From Fictibacillus phosphorivorans (GTDB taxonomy: Bacteria > Bacillota > Bacilli > Bacillales > Fictibacillaceae): 64,000 bases of DNA. A program made the translations under genes and the position numbers. A model generated the notes under the pieces. It saw nothing but the letters and a program-made list of their open reading frames with translations, was not told the DNA's origin and searched no databases. The DNA lies in the NCBI RefSeq assembly GCF_023715845.1, contig NZ_JAMBOR010000008.1, positions 1-64,000 of the forward strand. The letters are read 5' to 3'. Positions 33,170 to 42,863 of this stretch are shown here, piece after piece. Position 1 is the first letter of the stretch; the number at the start of each line of letters is the position of its first letter.

Positions 33170-34687
33170 TTAGCCCCCTAACCCTAGCAGAATGGCATCT
33201 AATGTTGGACGGAGCATATCATTTAACCACGCTGGATAGATCCCGATAAAAAGAATCGCTGCAAGGAGCACGAACGCCGGAACCCGCTCAGACGAAGATA
33301 AGTCCCGTGACTCTGGCATCTCTTTTTCAGCTCCAAACGTGATCGAAAGCACGGCTCTCAGTACATAGACCGCTGTTAAGATCAGGCCAAGCGTCCCTAC
33401 AGCTGCTAACACCGGCATTTTTTCAAACAATCCTAAAAACGCCATGAACTCGCTGATGAAACCAGACATTCCCGGAAGGCCGAGTGATGCGAGACCACCG
33501 GCTAAAAACACACCGGCCAGAATCGGCATCCTTTTTGCCACCCCGCCAAACGCACTCAACTCTGAACTTCCCGATCGTTCATATAAAGCCCCGATTAAGA
33601 AAAACAGGAGTGCGGAGATCAGTCCGTGAGAGACCACTTGGAAAACCGCACCTGTCATACCCGAAGTGTTACCGGCAGCAAGGCCGATCAAAACGATTCC
33701 CATATGCGAAACAGAAGAATAGGCGAGAACGCGCTTCACATCGGTCTGGGTTAATGCTAAAAACGCCCCGTAAAGCAGGTTGATCACACCGAAAAGGCCG
33801 ATCACAAAAGCGAGTGATTTGAATTGATCAGGAAACATGCCTGCCCCAAACACGATGACGCCATATGCTCCAATCTTCAACAGAATGCCGGAGTGAATCA
33901 TTACGATCGCCGGCGGTGCCTGAACGTGCACACGAACCATCCAGGAGTGCAGCGGAAATACCGGCAGCTTTACGGCAAACGCGACAAGCAGTGCAATTAG
34001 CATTCCCATCTTAAAGCCCTTTGTGATAAAAAGCTGATTTAATTCTGCTTGCGGCAGAGAAAATGTGTAAGCGAGCTCTTGAAAGTTCATCGTTCCCGTT
34101 TTCATGAAAAGGGCAACGAACACAATCAGGAGAATCGCTGAACCAACACCGTTATAAATTAAAAAGCTGTAAGCCGCTTTCTCTCTTTCTAAGTAACCCC
34201 AGCGTCCGATTAAGAAAAACATCGGGATGAGTGTGATTTCAAAGAAAATAAAGAATAGGAACAGATTTTGAGCAGCAAACACGCCGAGCATTCCCATCTC
34301 CAACAGAAAGAACAAAATGAAATAGCTTTTCCAGTTCTGTTTGATGGAGAATGAAGCGATGGCTGCGAGCACGGAAACGACGGCAGTCAAGAGGATTAGC
34401 ACCATCGACAGTCCGTTAACACCTATCTCATAAAAGATCGGATAGCTGACTTGACCTTTTGATTGGAAAACTTCATAAGAAATCCAGCTGAATTTTTCGG
34501 TCAGCTGCAGCTCATCCCCTCCCATTTTGAAAGCTGAGAGGACGACAAGTGCGATGCCTAACGGAAAAAGGGTTCCCAAAACTCCAAGCCATTTTATCGA
34601 TTTTTCGTCTGAAGATGGGACGAACATGAGTACCAGTACGCCTAACAAAGGGGAAAAGATCAAGATAGAAAGAAGCCATGCGTTCAT
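33170..34687 (-). CDS. nuoM: NADH-quinone oxidoreductase subunit M
   Basis: A 505-residue antiporter-like subunit of complex I, with about 14 helices. The TM5 Glu is in FFEITLIPMFFLIG, the channel region is VKLPVFPLHSWMVRVHVQAP, and DVKRVLAYSSVSHMGIVLIG is the broken-helix region. Its ATG overlaps the nuoL stop (ATGA), so translation is coupled. Confidence 0.95.
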   Translation of the reverse strand: MNAWLLSILIFSPLLGVLVLMFVPSSDEKSIKWLGVLGTLFPLGIALVVLSAFKMGGDELQLTEKFSWISYEVFQSKGQVSYPIFYEIGVNGLSMVLILLTAVVSVLAAIASFSIKQNWKSYFILFFLLEMGMLGVFAAQNLFLFFIFFEITLIPMFFLIGRWGYLEREKAAYSFLIYNGVGSAILLIVFVALFMKTGTMNFQELAYTFSLPQAELNQLFITKGFKMGMLIALLVAFAVKLPVFPLHSWMVRVHVQAPPAIVMIHSGILLKIGAYGVIVFGAGMFPDQFKSLAFVIGLFGVINLLYGAFLALTQTDVKRVLAYSSVSHMGIVLIGLAAGNTSGMTGAVFQVVSHGLISALLFFLIGALYERSGSSELSAFGGVAKRMPILAGVFLAGGLASLGLPGMSGFISEFMAFLGLFEKMPVLAAVGTLGLILTAVYVLRAVLSITFGAEKEMPESRDLSSSERVPAFVLLAAILFIGIYPAWLNDMLRPTLDAILLGLGG

Positions 34688-36555
34688 GAGAAATACCCCC
34701 CTGTCAATGCCACGATCAGCAATAGAATGACGATTCCAAAGATAGCTGCTGTTCCATACGACTGCACTTGGCCGTTCTGCACACGGGACCCGACTCTGCC
34801 AAGTCTTTGAACACCAGTCGTTACAGCTGTAACAAGTCCATCTACAATATACCGGTCAAAGAGAACACCAAGCTTGCTTAATCCTCTCGTTCCTTTCACA
34901 ACGGTTTGGTCATAGCCTTCATCGATGTACCACTTGTTGTAGATAACATCCGAGAGGCTAGGGAGTGACCGGGTAATCCAGTCTCGAGAAAGCGTTCCTC
35001 TTTGATAGATCAGATAAGCAAGAGCGATTCCTAGTGCAGCAGCGAGTGTCGCGACGAGCGGGATCCAAGCTGGACCATGGTGATCGCCGTGCGGCAGCTC
35101 AACCGCTCCTTGAGCCAAGTAATCGGATAAAAACGTTCCAAACCAGGTCGTGTTCAAGTAACCCGCAACAACGGCTAACACGCCAAGCACGATCATCGGA
35201 AAAGTCATCACACCCGGCGATTCGTGAACACCTTTTTCTGTTTCTCCGCGTGCCTCCCCTGTAAACACAATGAAAAATAAGCGGAACATATAGAACGCCG
35301 TCATGAAGGCCGCGATTACAGCCAGCCAGAACAATCCGTACTTGCCGTCTGCATAGGTGCTTGCTAATATTTCATCTTTTGAGAAGAATCCAGATAACAG
35401 TGGAACACCTGAGATCGCTAATGCCCCGATCAAGAAAAGCGGTCCTGTGATCCGGAGCTTTTTCCAAAGTCCGCCCATCTCTTCGATGTTTTGTGTATGT
35501 ACGGCATGAATGACACTTCCAGCCGCTAAGAACAACAATGCTTTAAAGAAAGCATGTGTGGTTAAGTGAAAAATTCCTGCCACATAACCTGACGCACCTA
35601 GTGCCAGCATCATGTATCCTAACTGGCTGACGGTAGAATACGCCAATACGCGTTTAATGTCTTTTTGCATAAGTCCGATCGAAGCTGCGAAGATCGCCGT
35701 CAATCCTCCGACAACTGCCACAACGGTCAATGCTGCTTCTGATGCTTGGAAGAGCGGATACATCGCCGCCACTAAGTACACCCCTGCAGCGACCATCGTT
35801 GCAGCATGGATGAGTGCCGAAACGGGTGTCGGACCTTCCATCGCATCTGGAAGCCATGTGTGAAGCGGCAGCTGACCTGATTTCCCGACCGCACCTACAA
35901 AGATACAAAGTGCCGTGAGTGTCAGCATTCCTGACGAGAGGTCACCATTTTTTACAGAAGCAAAAATTTCATCATATTCGAAACTGCCAACCTGCCAAAA
36001 TAGCAACACCATTCCGATAAAAAGACCCACATCCCCGATCCTTGTCATGACGAAGGCTTTTTTCGCAGCGGCTTTTGCTTCCGGCTTGAAATAATAGAAT
36101 CCGATTAATAGAAACGAACCAAGTCCTACAAGCTCCCAAAACATATACAGCTGTAATAGGTTAGGAGACAGGACCAGGCCGAGCATCGCGAATGAAAATA
36201 ACCCTAAATAGGCGAAGAATACCGGGAACCGGTCATCGCCATGCATGTACCCTTTTGAATAGAGGTGTACTAAAAAACTGACGAGTGAAACGATAACGAG
36301 CATGAGCGCATTAAGAGGATTCACCTCAAAGCCCATCGTGATCGCCCGCTCTCCCATCTGAAACCATGTTCCTTCCGTCTTTATCCCCTCGCCTTGCCAG
36401 ACAGCTAAAAAGACACCAATTGACATGACGAGCGAAATTCCTGTTAAAAGCACACCAATCCAAGCCGTGCTTTCACTTTTGGATTTTCTGAAAAGCAATA
36501 ATAAAATGAAGGATAAAAGCGGGAACAACGGTATAAGCCAACTCATCTGCAACAT
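34684..36555 (-). CDS. nuoL: NADH-quinone oxidoreductase subunit L
   Basis: A 623-residue antiporter-like subunit with a long C-terminal lateral helix that braces the membrane arm. Motifs: MFWELVGLGSFLLIGFYY (TM5 Glu), GKSGQLPLHTWLPDAMEGPT (channel Lys/His), and KDIKRVLAYSTVSQLGYMM. The C-terminal region after the antiporter core (about 470-623) includes DRYIVDGLV and is consistent with helix HL. The ATG at 36553-36555 has GAGGAG upstream. Confidence 0.95.
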   Translation of the reverse strand: MLQMSWLIPLFPLLSFILLLLFRKSKSESTAWIGVLLTGISLVMSIGVFLAVWQGEGIKTEGTWFQMGERAITMGFEVNPLNALMLVIVSLVSFLVHLYSKGYMHGDDRFPVFFAYLGLFSFAMLGLVLSPNLLQLYMFWELVGLGSFLLIGFYYFKPEAKAAAKKAFVMTRIGDVGLFIGMVLLFWQVGSFEYDEIFASVKNGDLSSGMLTLTALCIFVGAVGKSGQLPLHTWLPDAMEGPTPVSALIHAATMVAAGVYLVAAMYPLFQASEAALTVVAVVGGLTAIFAASIGLMQKDIKRVLAYSTVSQLGYMMLALGASGYVAGIFHLTTHAFFKALLFLAAGSVIHAVHTQNIEEMGGLWKKLRITGPLFLIGALAISGVPLLSGFFSKDEILASTYADGKYGLFWLAVIAAFMTAFYMFRLFFIVFTGEARGETEKGVHESPGVMTFPMIVLGVLAVVAGYLNTTWFGTFLSDYLAQGAVELPHGDHHGPAWIPLVATLAAALGIALAYLIYQRGTLSRDWITRSLPSLSDVIYNKWYIDEGYDQTVVKGTRGLSKLGVLFDRYIVDGLVTAVTTGVQRLGRVGSRVQNGQVQSYGTAAIFGIVILLLIVALTGGYFS

Positions 36556-36573
36556 AATGGTCCATCTCCTCTC

Positions 36574-36888
36574 TTATCGCTTCATCGTATCCATTTCATC
36601 CACATTTACCGTTTTACGGTTGCGGTACAGTGCGATCAGAATCGCTAGCCCGACTGCCGCTTCTGCAGCGGCTACCGTAATGGTGAACAATGAGAAAATC
36701 TGTCCAGTAAGCCCTGGATTAAGCGAGTATTTCGCAAAAGCTACTAAATTAATATTGACGGCATTCAGCATCAATTCGATAGAAATGAGCACGATGACCG
36801 CGTTTCGCTTTGTTAGTGCACCAAACAGTCCGATGCAGAACAGGATCAAGGCAAGCATCAAGTAAGCTGGTAAAGGTACAGCGCTCAT
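36574..36888 (-). CDS. nuoK: NADH-quinone oxidoreductase subunit K
   Basis: A 104-residue three-helix subunit homologous to MrpC. The conserved acidic residues lie in [14 protein letters not shown] (Glu) and [19 protein letters not shown] (Glu), in the proton path. The ATG overlaps the nuoJ stop as ATGA. Standard length. Confidence 0.95.
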   Translation of the reverse strand: MSAVPLPAYLMLALILFCIGLFGALTKRNAVIVLISIELMLNAVNINLVAFAKYSLNPGLTGQIFSLFTITVAAAEAAVGLAILIALYRNRKTVNVDEMDTMKR

Positions 36889-37397
36889 TTTTTTGCCTCC
36901 TTCTCATCATCGTCACGTTTTGCCAAGATGATGGAGCCGATCAGTGCTACTAAGAGCAGTACCGATGTTAGTTCAAACGGGATAACATAGTGAGAATAGA
37001 GTTCGACCCCGATCTTTTTTGTATTCTCCACGTGAAGTTCCACGTTCTGCTGCCCGAAGTTTAAATCTTTGATCTTCCCGTACATGATCAGAAAGAAAAG
37101 ACCGATCGTAAGGCCTGTCAAGATTATTTTCAGCCTTGGCGCTTTCTTTTCTTTCTCCTGATGCCTCGTCAGCATGATTCCGAACAGCATGATGATCGTG
37201 ATGGCTCCGGAGTAGATCAGCACTTGAACCACCGCAACGAATTCAGCAGATAAGGTAATGTAAATCCCTGCAATCGCAATAAACGTAAAAATAAGAGCGA
37301 CAACCATGTGTACGACATTAGTCAGGTTGATCAGAAGAACACCGCCGGTAATCGCTGTCAGCGCTAGCAGGAAAAAAGCTATCATTTCACCGGTCAT
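36885..37397 (-). CDS. nuoJ: NADH-quinone oxidoreductase subunit J
   Basis: A 170-residue five-helix subunit. The most conserved part is [24 protein letters not shown], split by convention at the pi-bulge Gly. A soluble stretch (about 100-130) is Lys/Glu-rich. The last hydrophobic segment ends in a charged tail [10 protein letters not shown]. The ATG overlaps the nuoI stop. Confidence 0.94.
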   Translation of the reverse strand: MTGEMIAFFLLALTAITGGVLLINLTNVVHMVVALIFTFIAIAGIYITLSAEFVAVVQVLIYSGAITIIMLFGIMLTRHQEKEKKAPRLKIILTGLTIGLFFLIMYGKIKDLNFGQQNVELHVENTKKIGVELYSHYVIPFELTSVLLLVALIGSIILAKRDDDEKEAKK

Positions 37398-37813
37398 GCT
37401 TTGTTCTCCTTTCTGATGTTCTCATCGTTCTCGTCCAGCCATTCCAAGTTCTTAAACAGATCGTCCCGGCTGTATTCGGCGAGTTCAAACTGATTTGTCA
37501 TCACGATCGCTTCCGTCGGACATACTTCTGTACACAGGTCGCATAGAATGCATATTTCGAAGTTGATATCGTACGTATCAATGATTTTTCCTTTTTTCCC
37601 TGGGTCCGGGTGTGGCTTGCCTGTTAATCGGATGCAGTCTGTCGGGCAGATCTGTGCGCATTGGTTACACACGATGCATTTTTCCGGATAAAACTTTTGG
37701 ATACCGCGGAAACGGTCAGGCATTTGGATCGGCACGTCTGGATAACTTGTCGTCACGTTTTGCTTCGTCAAGTTCTTAACGGTGTAGCTTAAACCTTTCA
37801 CAAGACCTTTCAT
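37394..37813 (-). CDS. nuoI: NADH-quinone oxidoreductase subunit I (8Fe ferredoxin)
   Basis: A 139-residue subunit that carries clusters N6a and N6b at the foot of the peripheral arm. Two motifs CIVCNQCAQICP and CILCDLCTEVCP supply all eight Cys ligands. RFRGIQKFYPEKC is the usual lead-in. The ATG at 37811-37813 has AGGAGCG upstream. A 389-base gap with a dispersed repeat separates it from nuoH, an uncommon break inside this operon. Confidence 0.95.
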   Translation of the reverse strand: MKGLVKGLSYTVKNLTKQNVTTSYPDVPIQMPDRFRGIQKFYPEKCIVCNQCAQICPTDCIRLTGKPHPDPGKKGKIIDTYDINFEICILCDLCTEVCPTEAIVMTNQFELAEYSRDDLFKNLEWLDENDENIRKENKA

Positions 37814-37918
37814 CCTGAGATCACGCTCCTTATGCTTTGGTCTTTCTATTGAGTGAGCTTATTTGGTTGTAAGTCTAGTGGCGTTTGGTGGCGCTTTGGC
37901 TTTGCTGTTTTTGAAAGG

Positions 37919-38128
37919 GTTGATCTCCGCTCCAGGTTGCTCGCTTTCCGGGGGCGGGCGGATGAGCCCCCTCGTCGCATTGCGACAATGATAGGTCTCA
38001 CCTGTCCCACTGATGTAAGCCCCTTGCTCCTGCGTCTACAAGCAAATGCTACCGAGGCAGGCTTCCTTATCGCATGCCTTGCAAGGAGCTTCTCATGTAG
38101 TTGGCACACACCTTGCGCTCCTATCAAC
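37919..38128 (-). repeat. Bacillaceae-type GC-rich dispersed repeat inside the nuo operon
   Basis: On the minus strand this 210-base element begins GTTGATAGGAGCGCAAGG, contains GTGGGACAGGTGAGACC, GTCGCAATGCGAC and GGGGGCTCATCCGCCC, and ends CCTGGAGCGGAGATCAAC. The ends match the copy at 20410, but about 80 extra bases are inserted in its 5' half. It sits between nuoH and nuoI, in a 389-base gap with no gene. Any transcript from the nuo promoter must cross it. Confidence 0.8.
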
Positions 38129-38202
38129 GAGGAGTCTTTTTCAAAACTAGATAGAAAGTAAGTTTGCTAGCTTCCAAACAACTAAGCAACCCCTCAAGTC
38201 TT

Positions 38203-39204
38203 TTATAAAAAGAGTTCTTTTACTGCTGCACTTACGAAGATGTTTAGGAGTGCGAGCGGTAGAAGGACTTTCCATGCAAAGCCCATCAGCTGATCAGCAC
38301 GGAGACGAGGAAGTGTTCCGCGAATCCAGATCATGACAAATACGACTAAACTAAATTTCAAGCCAAACCATAGCATGCCTGGGATGAAATCTAAGAACGG
38401 CAGCGGCATCCATCCGCCGAGGAACAAGACGGTTGTGAGAGACGCCATGGCAAATAGGTATACGTACTCTGTCAGCATGAAGAATGCCCAGCGGAAGCCG
38501 GAGTATTCGACGTGGTAACCGGCAACGAGCTCTGATTCTGCTTCTGGCAGATCGAACGGTGTACGGTTCAGCTCGGCGATCGAGGAGATCAAGAAGACGA
38601 TAAACCCGATCGGTGTCAGAAAGATGTAAGCGACCGATTCCTGTCCTCTTACGATGTCGTTCAAGTTCAGACTGCCGGTAAAAAGGATAACGCCGATCAC
38701 TGAGATGACAAGTGGAATCTCATACGAAATCATCTGTGCTGCGGCACGCATTCCCCCGAGCAGTGAATATTTATTGTTCGATGCCCATCCACCCATAAGG
38801 ATACCGATCGTCGAAATGCCTGAGACGGCTACATAATAGAGCAGGCCGACACCAAGATCTGCGAACTGCATGTTTTCTGAAAACGGAATTGTCGCGAGCA
38901 CCATGAACGCCGGTGCGAATGCGATGACCGGAGCCAGTATAAATAATGGTCGGTCAGCCAGCTTTGGAATGGTATCTTCTTTAATTAAAAGTTTAAATAC
39001 GTCAGCGACCGTTTGCAGGAGGCCAAATCTTCCCCCAACGCGGTTCGGTCCTGTACGCATCTGCATAAATCCAAGTACTTTACGCTCCGCTAAGATCGCG
39101 TATGTTACGAAGCCGAGTACCGTGACGAGCAAGGCTGCACCGAGTGCGAAGAAGATGGCCACATGCGTCCAGCCCGGCTGTGCGTATAACAGATCCTCCA
39201 TCAT
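38203..39204 (-). CDS. nuoH: NADH-quinone oxidoreductase subunit H
   Basis: A 333-residue eight-helix subunit that forms the quinone chamber and first proton channel. Motifs: ERKVLGFMQMRTGPNRVG, LNRTPFDLPEAESELVAGY and FFMLTEYV, with the conserved Glu/Arg residues. The ATG at 39202-39204 shares one base with the nuoD stop (TGATG). No nuoG gene precedes it, unlike E. coli. Confidence 0.96.
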   Translation of the reverse strand: MMEDLLYAQPGWTHVAIFFALGAALLVTVLGFVTYAILAERKVLGFMQMRTGPNRVGGRFGLLQTVADVFKLLIKEDTIPKLADRPLFILAPVIAFAPAFMVLATIPFSENMQFADLGVGLLYYVAVSGISTIGILMGGWASNNKYSLLGGMRAAAQMISYEIPLVISVIGVILFTGSLNLNDIVRGQESVAYIFLTPIGFIVFLISSIAELNRTPFDLPEAESELVAGYHVEYSGFRWAFFMLTEYVYLFAMASLTTVLFLGGWMPLPFLDFIPGMLWFGLKFSLVVFVMIWIRGTLPRLRADQLMGFAWKVLLPLALLNIFVSAAVKELFL

Positions 39205-40304
39205 CAGCCATCAACCTCCCCGAGGACAATGTCGATACCGCCTAAAATGGTAATCAAGTTGGAAATGTTCTCGCCGACTAGAAGCTTAGGCAAGATCTGC
39301 AGGTTATAAAAAGACGGCCTGCGGAACTTTAAGCGATAAGGCTCTTTTTTGCCTTCGGACGCAATGTAACAGCCGATCTCTCCGCGCGGCGACTCGATTC
39401 TGACGAATGCTTCCCCTTTTGGCGGTTTGATGATTCGTGGCACTTTTGCCATCACTGGACCTTCCTCTGGGAACTGTTCAACAGCTTGTTCTAAAATCTT
39501 TAGTGACTCTTCGATTTCCTGCATGCGGCACTGATAACGCGCCCATGCATCGCCTGTATGAAACACCGGCACATCAAAATCAAAGCGATCATAGATCGAA
39601 TAGGGTTCATCCTTTCGAAGATCCCAATTCGTGCCGGTGCATCTGAGGTTAGCACCGCTTAACGAGTAATCGAGTGCTTCTTCCTTCGAGTAATAGCCGA
39701 TCCCTTTTACACGGTTTAAAAAGATTTCATTTCCTGAAACAAGGTCATGATAGCCTGCAAGCTCTTCCCTCATATATGGAACAAAGTTACGGACTTTCTC
39801 AACCCAGCCTTCTGGCGCATCCCACTTCACACCGCCAACACGCATATAGTTAAACGTTAGGCGTGCGCCGCAAATCTCATTCAGCAGGTTGATGATCGCT
39901 TCTCTTTCACGGAAAGCATATAAAAACGGACTCATCGCACCAATATCAAGTAAATAGGTACCGAACCAAACGAGGTGGCTCGCGATTCTTCCGAGCTCCA
40001 TCACGATTACCCTAAGGTACTCGGCACGCTCAGGTATCTCAAGACTCATCATCGTTTCAACGGCATGGCAGATCACGTAGTTGTTCGTCATCGCCGCCAA
40101 GTAATCCATGCGGTCAGTGTACGGGATGATCTGTGTATATTGTAGATTTTCAGCAAGTTTTTCAGTACCGCGGTGCAGGTAGCCGATCACTGGTTTCGCT
40201 TCGATGATCGTTTCACCATCGATCTTCAGTACGATCCGAAAAACGCCGTGTGTACTCGGATGCTGAGGTCCAACGTTGAGGAGCATCTCTTCTGTTCTGA
40301 TCAT
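39204..40304 (-). CDS. nuoD: NADH-quinone oxidoreductase subunit D
   Basis: A 366-residue hydrogenase-like subunit that lines the quinone site with NuoB. GPQHPSTHGVFRI with the quinone His, GYLHRGTEKLAE, and the C-terminal GGIDIVLGEVDG are standard; nickel ligands are absent as in all complex I. Starts three bases after nuoC ends. Separate from nuoC, not fused. Confidence 0.96.
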   Translation of the reverse strand: MIRTEEMLLNVGPQHPSTHGVFRIVLKIDGETIIEAKPVIGYLHRGTEKLAENLQYTQIIPYTDRMDYLAAMTNNYVICHAVETMMSLEIPERAEYLRVIVMELGRIASHLVWFGTYLLDIGAMSPFLYAFREREAIINLLNEICGARLTFNYMRVGGVKWDAPEGWVEKVRNFVPYMREELAGYHDLVSGNEIFLNRVKGIGYYSKEEALDYSLSGANLRCTGTNWDLRKDEPYSIYDRFDFDVPVFHTGDAWARYQCRMQEIEESLKILEQAVEQFPEEGPVMAKVPRIIKPPKGEAFVRIESPRGEIGCYIASEGKKEPYRLKFRRPSFYNLQILPKLLVGENISNLITILGGIDIVLGEVDG

Positions 40305-40307
40305 TCT

Positions 40308-41561
40308 CTACACCTCCACGTCATGGGGTTCGTAATCTTTTCTTAGCGGATAGCCCACCCAATCATCCGGAAGCATGATACGTGTTAAGTTTGGATGACC
40401 CTCGAATTGGATCCCTAAAAGGTCATACGCTTCACGCTCTGGCCAGTTTGCACCTGCCCATAACGGGGTAATAGATTGGGTAATGGCACGGTCTCTGTCT
40501 ATTTTTACTTTTAGTGCGACAGATCGGCGGTATTCATACGAATATAAGTGGTTATACACTTCAAAATGGGTTTCAAAGTCTGTCCCATGCAACTCGGACA
40601 GATAATCAAAACGAAGCTGATCGTTGTGTTTTAGAAACTCAGCTACTTTATAATAACTATCCGGTTTGGCGACTAACGTCGGCACGTCTTTTGAGAGTCT
40701 GTTGATATAAGCATCTTCTAAAACATCTTCTCCTAAGTGCTCTTTGATGACTTTTATGTAGGTATCGAGGATCGGTTGATTTGGAGATGGTCTTTCTTCT
40801 TCTACGGGTTTTGCTGCATCCCCTTTAGCGTTGGCTGCGGCACGCGCTTTTGCAGCTGCGGCGGCCTTTGCCTTGGCTGCTGCGATGGCTTTTGCTTTTT
40901 CATCGTCACCAGCTGGTGCTTCTCCGCCCGCTTCTCTTGCTGCTTTTGCCTTCGCGGCTGCGGCTGCTTTCGCCTTGGCTGCTGCGGCGGCCTTGGCTTT
41001 TGCTGCTGCTTTTGCTTTTTCATCGTCGCCAGTTGGCGCTTCTCCGCCCGCTTCTCTTGCTGCTTTTGCCTTCGCGGCTGCGGCTGCTTTCGCTTTAGCT
41101 GCTGCAGCGGCCTTGGCTTTTGCTGCTGCTTTTGCTTTTTCATCATCTGTTGGCTTAGCAGAATCGGTTGAAGCTTGGTCTTTTTCAGCCTGGCGCTGTT
41201 TTGCAAGTTCGAGCGCCTTTGCTTTCGCTTCAGCGGCAGCTTTTTTCTTCAGCTCTTCTTTTGTTAATTCAGGTTTAGGCCCGGATTCTGGTGTTTCCGC
41301 TGCTTTTGCTTTTTCATCCTGACGCTGTTTTGCAAGTTCGAGCGCCTTTGCCTTCGCTTCTGCAGCCGCCTTCTTTTTCAACTCTTCCTTAGTTAATTCC
41401 GGCTCAGGAGCAGTTTCTTTTGTTTCCGCGTCTTTCGCATTTTCAGCCTGACGCTGTTTCGCAAGCTCGAGCGCCTTTGCTTTCGCTTCAGCGGCAGCTT
41501 TCTTTTTTTGTTCTTCTATCGATAAGCCCTCATTTGGGTTTTGCTCATTTTTGTCGGTCAT
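40308..41561 (-). CDS. nuoC: NADH-quinone oxidoreductase subunit C with long Ala/Lys repeat extension
   Basis: A 417-residue protein of which only the last 155 or so (about 262-417) form the normal NuoC domain, with [14 protein letters not shown] and [19 protein letters not shown]. Residues 1-260 are a charged helix-like extension. It holds three repeats of 43 residues ([20 protein letters not shown] each followed by an acidic linker) and then 40-residue Ala/Lys repeats ending [14 protein letters not shown]. At DNA level the periods are 129 and 120 bases and copies are nearly identical. The start ATG overlaps nuoB (ATGA). Such an extension may bind other subunits or the membrane; this is inference. 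An antisense Ala-rich frame is a shadow. Confidence 0.93.
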   Translation of the reverse strand: MTDKNEQNPNEGLSIEEQKKKAAAEAKAKALELAKQRQAENAKDAETKETAPEPELTKEELKKKAAAEAKAKALELAKQRQDEKAKAAETPESGPKPELTKEELKKKAAAEAKAKALELAKQRQAEKDQASTDSAKPTDDEKAKAAAKAKAAAAAKAKAAAAAKAKAAREAGGEAPTGDDEKAKAAAKAKAAAAAKAKAAAAAKAKAAREAGGEAPAGDDEKAKAIAAAKAKAAAAAKARAAANAKGDAAKPVEEERPSPNQPILDTYIKVIKEHLGEDVLEDAYINRLSKDVPTLVAKPDSYYKVAEFLKHNDQLRFDYLSELHGTDFETHFEVYNHLYSYEYRRSVALKVKIDRDRAITQSITPLWAGANWPEREAYDLLGIQFEGHPNLTRIMLPDDWVGYPLRKDYEPHDVEV

Positions 41562-42073
41562 TCGCTCATCACCTTCTTGCCGGTCTTCGCTTCATAACGG
41601 ATTTTTTCTTGAAGCTTATTGATGCCGTAAATCAGCGCTGCTGGATTTGGCGGGCAGCCTGGTATGTACACGTCTACTGGGACGATCTGATCGACGCCTT
41701 TTACAACAGCATAAGATTTGATATAAGGACCGCCTGCGGTTGCACATGAACCCATCGCGATCACCCATTTCGGCTCAGGCATCTGTTCATACAATCTTTT
41801 TAAAACGGGGGCCATTTTTTTCGTAACGGTTCCGGATACGATCATCACATCGGATTGACGCGGGGATGTCCGAAATATACTTCCGAATCGATCCAAGTCA
41901 TAATGCGATGAACCTGTTCCCATCATCTCGATCGCACAGCATGCGAGTCCGAATGTCAGCGGCCAGAGCGAGTTGCTCCGAGCCCAAGCTTTTACTTGTT
42001 CAAGCGTTACCATAAAAACGTTGCGTTCCAGCTCTGAACGTTCTTCAGCCGTAAGTTCCCATTTTATGTCCAT
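41558..42073 (-). CDS. nuoB: NADH-quinone oxidoreductase subunit B
   Basis: A 171-residue subunit that holds cluster N2, the last electron donor to quinone. Cys ligands lie in [10 protein letters not shown] (two adjacent Cys), [10 protein letters not shown] and PGCPPNP. The ATG at 42071-42073 overlaps the nuoA end by ten bases. Standard length. Confidence 0.96.
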   Translation of the reverse strand: MDIKWELTAEERSELERNVFMVTLEQVKAWARSNSLWPLTFGLACCAIEMMGTGSSHYDLDRFGSIFRTSPRQSDVMIVSGTVTKKMAPVLKRLYEQMPEPKWVIAMGSCATAGGPYIKSYAVVKGVDQIVPVDVYIPGCPPNPAALIYGINKLQEKIRYEAKTGKKVMSE

Positions 42074-42438
42074 TTAAGCACCTTCTTTTTCCAAGCGTAT
42101 ACGAGACCTAACGTTAAAAGAACAACAAATATCCCCATTTCAATCAGGGCAAAAAAACCGAGTTCTTCATAAGCGACTGCCCATGGATATAAGAAAACCG
42201 TTTCAACATCAAAAATGACAAACATCAGTGCAAACAAATAATAGCGGACATTGTACTGAACCCAACTTTGATGAAAAGGTTCAATTCCGCTTTCGTAGGT
42301 GGTGTATTTTTCTTCAGACGGTTTATAAGGACGCAGAATTCGGCCCGCGGTCAGAGCGACAACCGGCAACAGGATCCCTAAAAAAAGAAATACAGCCACA
42401 ATGAGGTAATTGTTCTGATATAAGTTGTAAAAATCCAT
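42064..42438 (-). CDS. nuoA: NADH-quinone oxidoreductase subunit A
   Basis: A 124-residue three-helix subunit at the quinone end of the membrane arm. [13 protein letters not shown] and [17 protein letters not shown] (abridged) are diagnostic. The start is ATG 42436-42438, since GGGGGT lies seven or eight bases before it; the ATG at 42453 would place that site inside the frame. First gene of nuoABCDHIJKLMN. Confidence 0.94.
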   Translation of the reverse strand: MDFYNLYQNNYLIVAVFLFLGILLPVVALTAGRILRPYKPSEEKYTTYESGIEPFHQSWVQYNVRYYLFALMFVIFDVETVFLYPWAVAYEELGFFALIEMGIFVVLLTLGLVYAWKKKVLKWT

Positions 42439-42490
42439 TCTGACTACCCCCATAAAAACTCAGAATTTTTCAAATTGTGTAACCGCTTTA

Positions 42491-42519
42491 ATTATAACAA
42501 ATTCCAATTTTTGTGTCGA
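42491..42519 (-). promoter_or_regulatory. Predicted sigma-A promoter of the nuo operon
   Basis: -10 TATAAT (42491-42496) and -35 TCGACA (42514-42519), 17 bases apart on the minus strand, about 50 bases upstream of nuoA. Confidence 0.78.
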
Positions 42520-42663
42520 TGATGCCTTTACCACTTACCTATGAACTATAAAAAGGTTGTATTCTTATTTTTCTATAGAAATGTTCATAATCCTGTAAAT
42601 ATTTACATGTGAATCTAAGGAAGTTAGGAGTATGATAGGGATGTAAAGGGAGGTTGATAGAAA

Positions 42664-42861
42664 ATGAACTTATGGTGGATGGCTTATATCTTAATCGTTA
42701 TCATTTCCATAGCAGGATTAGTAGGAACAATTCTGATCTCCAGAACACAGGATGAAAAATACGGAAGCTCTACAAAACAGAACCTCATTCGCTTAACATC
42801 CATTTACGCGGTATTGATCCTCGTTTCGTTAGTGGCGCTCGCACTGTACGTCTTTTTGTAA
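42664..42861 (+). CDS. Small two-helix membrane protein
   Basis: A 65-residue protein with two membrane helices (about 3-26 and 43-64) separated by a polar loop SRTQDEKYGSSTKQN. The ATG at 42664 has GGGAGGTTG upstream. Divergent from nuoA. It is followed two bases later by the DUF1722-type gene, so the two likely form one transcript. No recognisable family; it could be an accessory of either neighbour. Confidence 0.72.
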   Translation: MNLWWMAYILIVIISIAGLVGTILISRTQDEKYGSSTKQNLIRLTSIYAVLILVSLVALALYVFL

Positions 42862-42863
42862 AA

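Noticed and set aside
40831-41322. Long Ala/Ser/Phe-rich plus-strand frame
   Set aside because: It is the antisense of the nuoC repeats; GC-skewed codons of the Ala/Lys repeats keep the other strand open.
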